Assembly (NCBI GenBank): GCA_030428355.1
Contig: JAUIBL010000030.1
Span: 1 to 52,562, forward strand
Origin: Alphaproteobacteria bacterium
GTDB lineage: Bacteria > Pseudomonadota > Alphaproteobacteria > Rhodobacterales > Rhodobacteraceae
Direction: 5' to 3'
Length of the DNA: 52,562 nucleotides
Both the position numbers and the translations under genes were made by a program. Under the pieces are notes generated by a model. The model was not told the origin of the DNA. It saw nothing but the letters and a program-made list of their open reading frames with translations, and did not search any database. Positions 52,159 through 52,562 of the stretch are shown here, piece by piece; position 1 is the stretch's first letter; the number at the start of each line of letters is the position of its first letter.

Positions 52159-52536
52159 ATGAGCCAGGACATCCAGACCGCCGCCGAAGCCGTCGAGAAC
52201 GAGGTGCTGCCGCGTCAGGTCGAGGCGCATGCCGCAGGCTCGGGCGAAACCGGGCAAAAGCCGCTGCCCAACGCGGTGACCCGCAAATCGGTCAAACAAA
52301 AGAGTGCTGCCGAATGGGCCTACGAGCGGTTGATCCTCTATATCCAGAATTTCGAGAAACAGCTCGACAACGAACATGAGGTTGCCATGGGGTTTGCCGG
52401 GAACGAGACCGGAGTGCTGCGGATCGAGGGGCTGGGATATTTGGCTATTTCGCGATTTGTGTGGGTGGACTGGTTTCCGGTCATGCGCGGCACCCACCAG
52501 ATGTTGTGGTGTAGGGTGAGGCTGGCAGGTGGCTGA
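52159..52536 (+). pseudogene. DUF6173 family protein, C-terminus replaced by the repeat
   Basis: Residues 1-94 look like the DUF6173 family (SAAEWAYERLILYIQNFE, VLRIEGLGY). From residue 95 the frame runs through the 121-bp repeat and encodes an unrelated Trp/Arg-rich tail that ends at 52536. Family members continue after GLGY with a Phe-Asp-Pro type sequence, from memory. The gene is therefore truncated by the element at about 52442. GGGGAG upstream is a good ribosome site. Family function unknown. Confidence 0.75.
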
Positions 52537-52562
52537 GATTACCTGCGATCAGGTAGGCGATG
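52442..52562 (+). repeat. 121-bp terminal inverted repeat, right copy
   Basis: Exact reverse complement of 6-126. It starts inside the DUF6173 reading frame and continues beyond the window. See the left copy for interpretation. Confidence 0.75.

Noticed and set aside
1..52562. Search by eye for tRNA, rRNA, riboswitch or CRISPR features
   Set aside because: No cloverleaf with GTTCGA-type arm, no regularly spaced repeats and no riboswitch core were seen; a covariance-model search would be needed to exclude small RNAs.
6..52562. Reading the whole window as a composite transposon or genomic island
   Set aside because: The content is mostly housekeeping genes in normal operons; two independent copies of a multicopy element flanking chromosomal DNA is simpler.

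Overview
The window looks like a chromosomal piece of a high-GC alphaproteobacterium of the Rhodobacteraceae (Roseobacter group). This is inferred from gene content and style: tightly packed ATGA-overlapping operons, many 3-5 nt intergenic gaps, Hint-domain proteins with the CFV[AN]GT signature, a ynjBCD-type transporter, a DUF6173 gene, a MutL carrying an endonuclease motif, and GC-rich codon use. I found no rRNA, tRNA, CRISPR array or phage module.

Layout. (1) 1-10253: an exopolysaccharide locus. It holds a Wzz-like chain-length protein, a bacterial tyrosine kinase, a fused Gfo/Idh/MocA-SDR enzyme, GT2 and GT4 glycosyltransferases, a split SDR + Gfo/Idh/MocA pair, and a WecG/TagA/CpsF glycosyltransferase. 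(2) 10266-14594: a YnjBCD-like ABC transporter divergent from a YnjF-like CDP-alcohol phosphatidyltransferase. (3) 14709-19707: gpmI - degenerate EnvC - ctpA - rppH - small secreted protein, an overlapping operon. (4) 19711-25649: transglutaminase, flavodoxin-fold oxidoreductase, MltB, a WYL regulator divergent from a GST, then an inserted-looking DUF1963 segment bounded by two copies of the rnr 3' end. (5) 25664-38464: rnr, GNAT, dapE, a tandem Hint/pseudo-Hint pair, rhodanese, dapD, a threonine dehydratase-like enzyme, a LOG protein, a third Hint protein, asd. Three lysine/diaminopimelate genes alternate here with the Hint genes. (6) 38656-44713: an alpha/beta hydrolase, a small unknown protein, carbonic anhydrase divergent from an Hpt-like protein, M17 aminopeptidase + NlpC/P60, MFS. 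(7) 44772-47940 (minus): ornithine-cyclodeaminase-like enzyme, YaiI, S-formylglutathione hydrolase, AEC transporter. (8) 48071-52562: two tandem tiny membrane proteins, mutL, rmuC, Lrp/AsnC, and a DUF6173 gene cut by the right-hand repeat.

Both window ends carry the same 121-bp sequence in inverted orientation (6-126 and 52442-52562). On the right it interrupts the DUF6173 reading frame, and on the left it ends 41 bp before the Wzz-like start codon. The simplest reading is that two copies of one multicopy element, such as an insertion sequence, flank the segment and stopped the assembly.

The most interesting leads are: the two-gene Hint + catalytically dead Hint unit; the dehydrogenase-epimerase fusion beside its unfused counterpart; the DUF1963 segment bounded by duplicated rnr tails; and a two-hairpin repeat seen twice in opposite orientation with a compensatory base-pair change.
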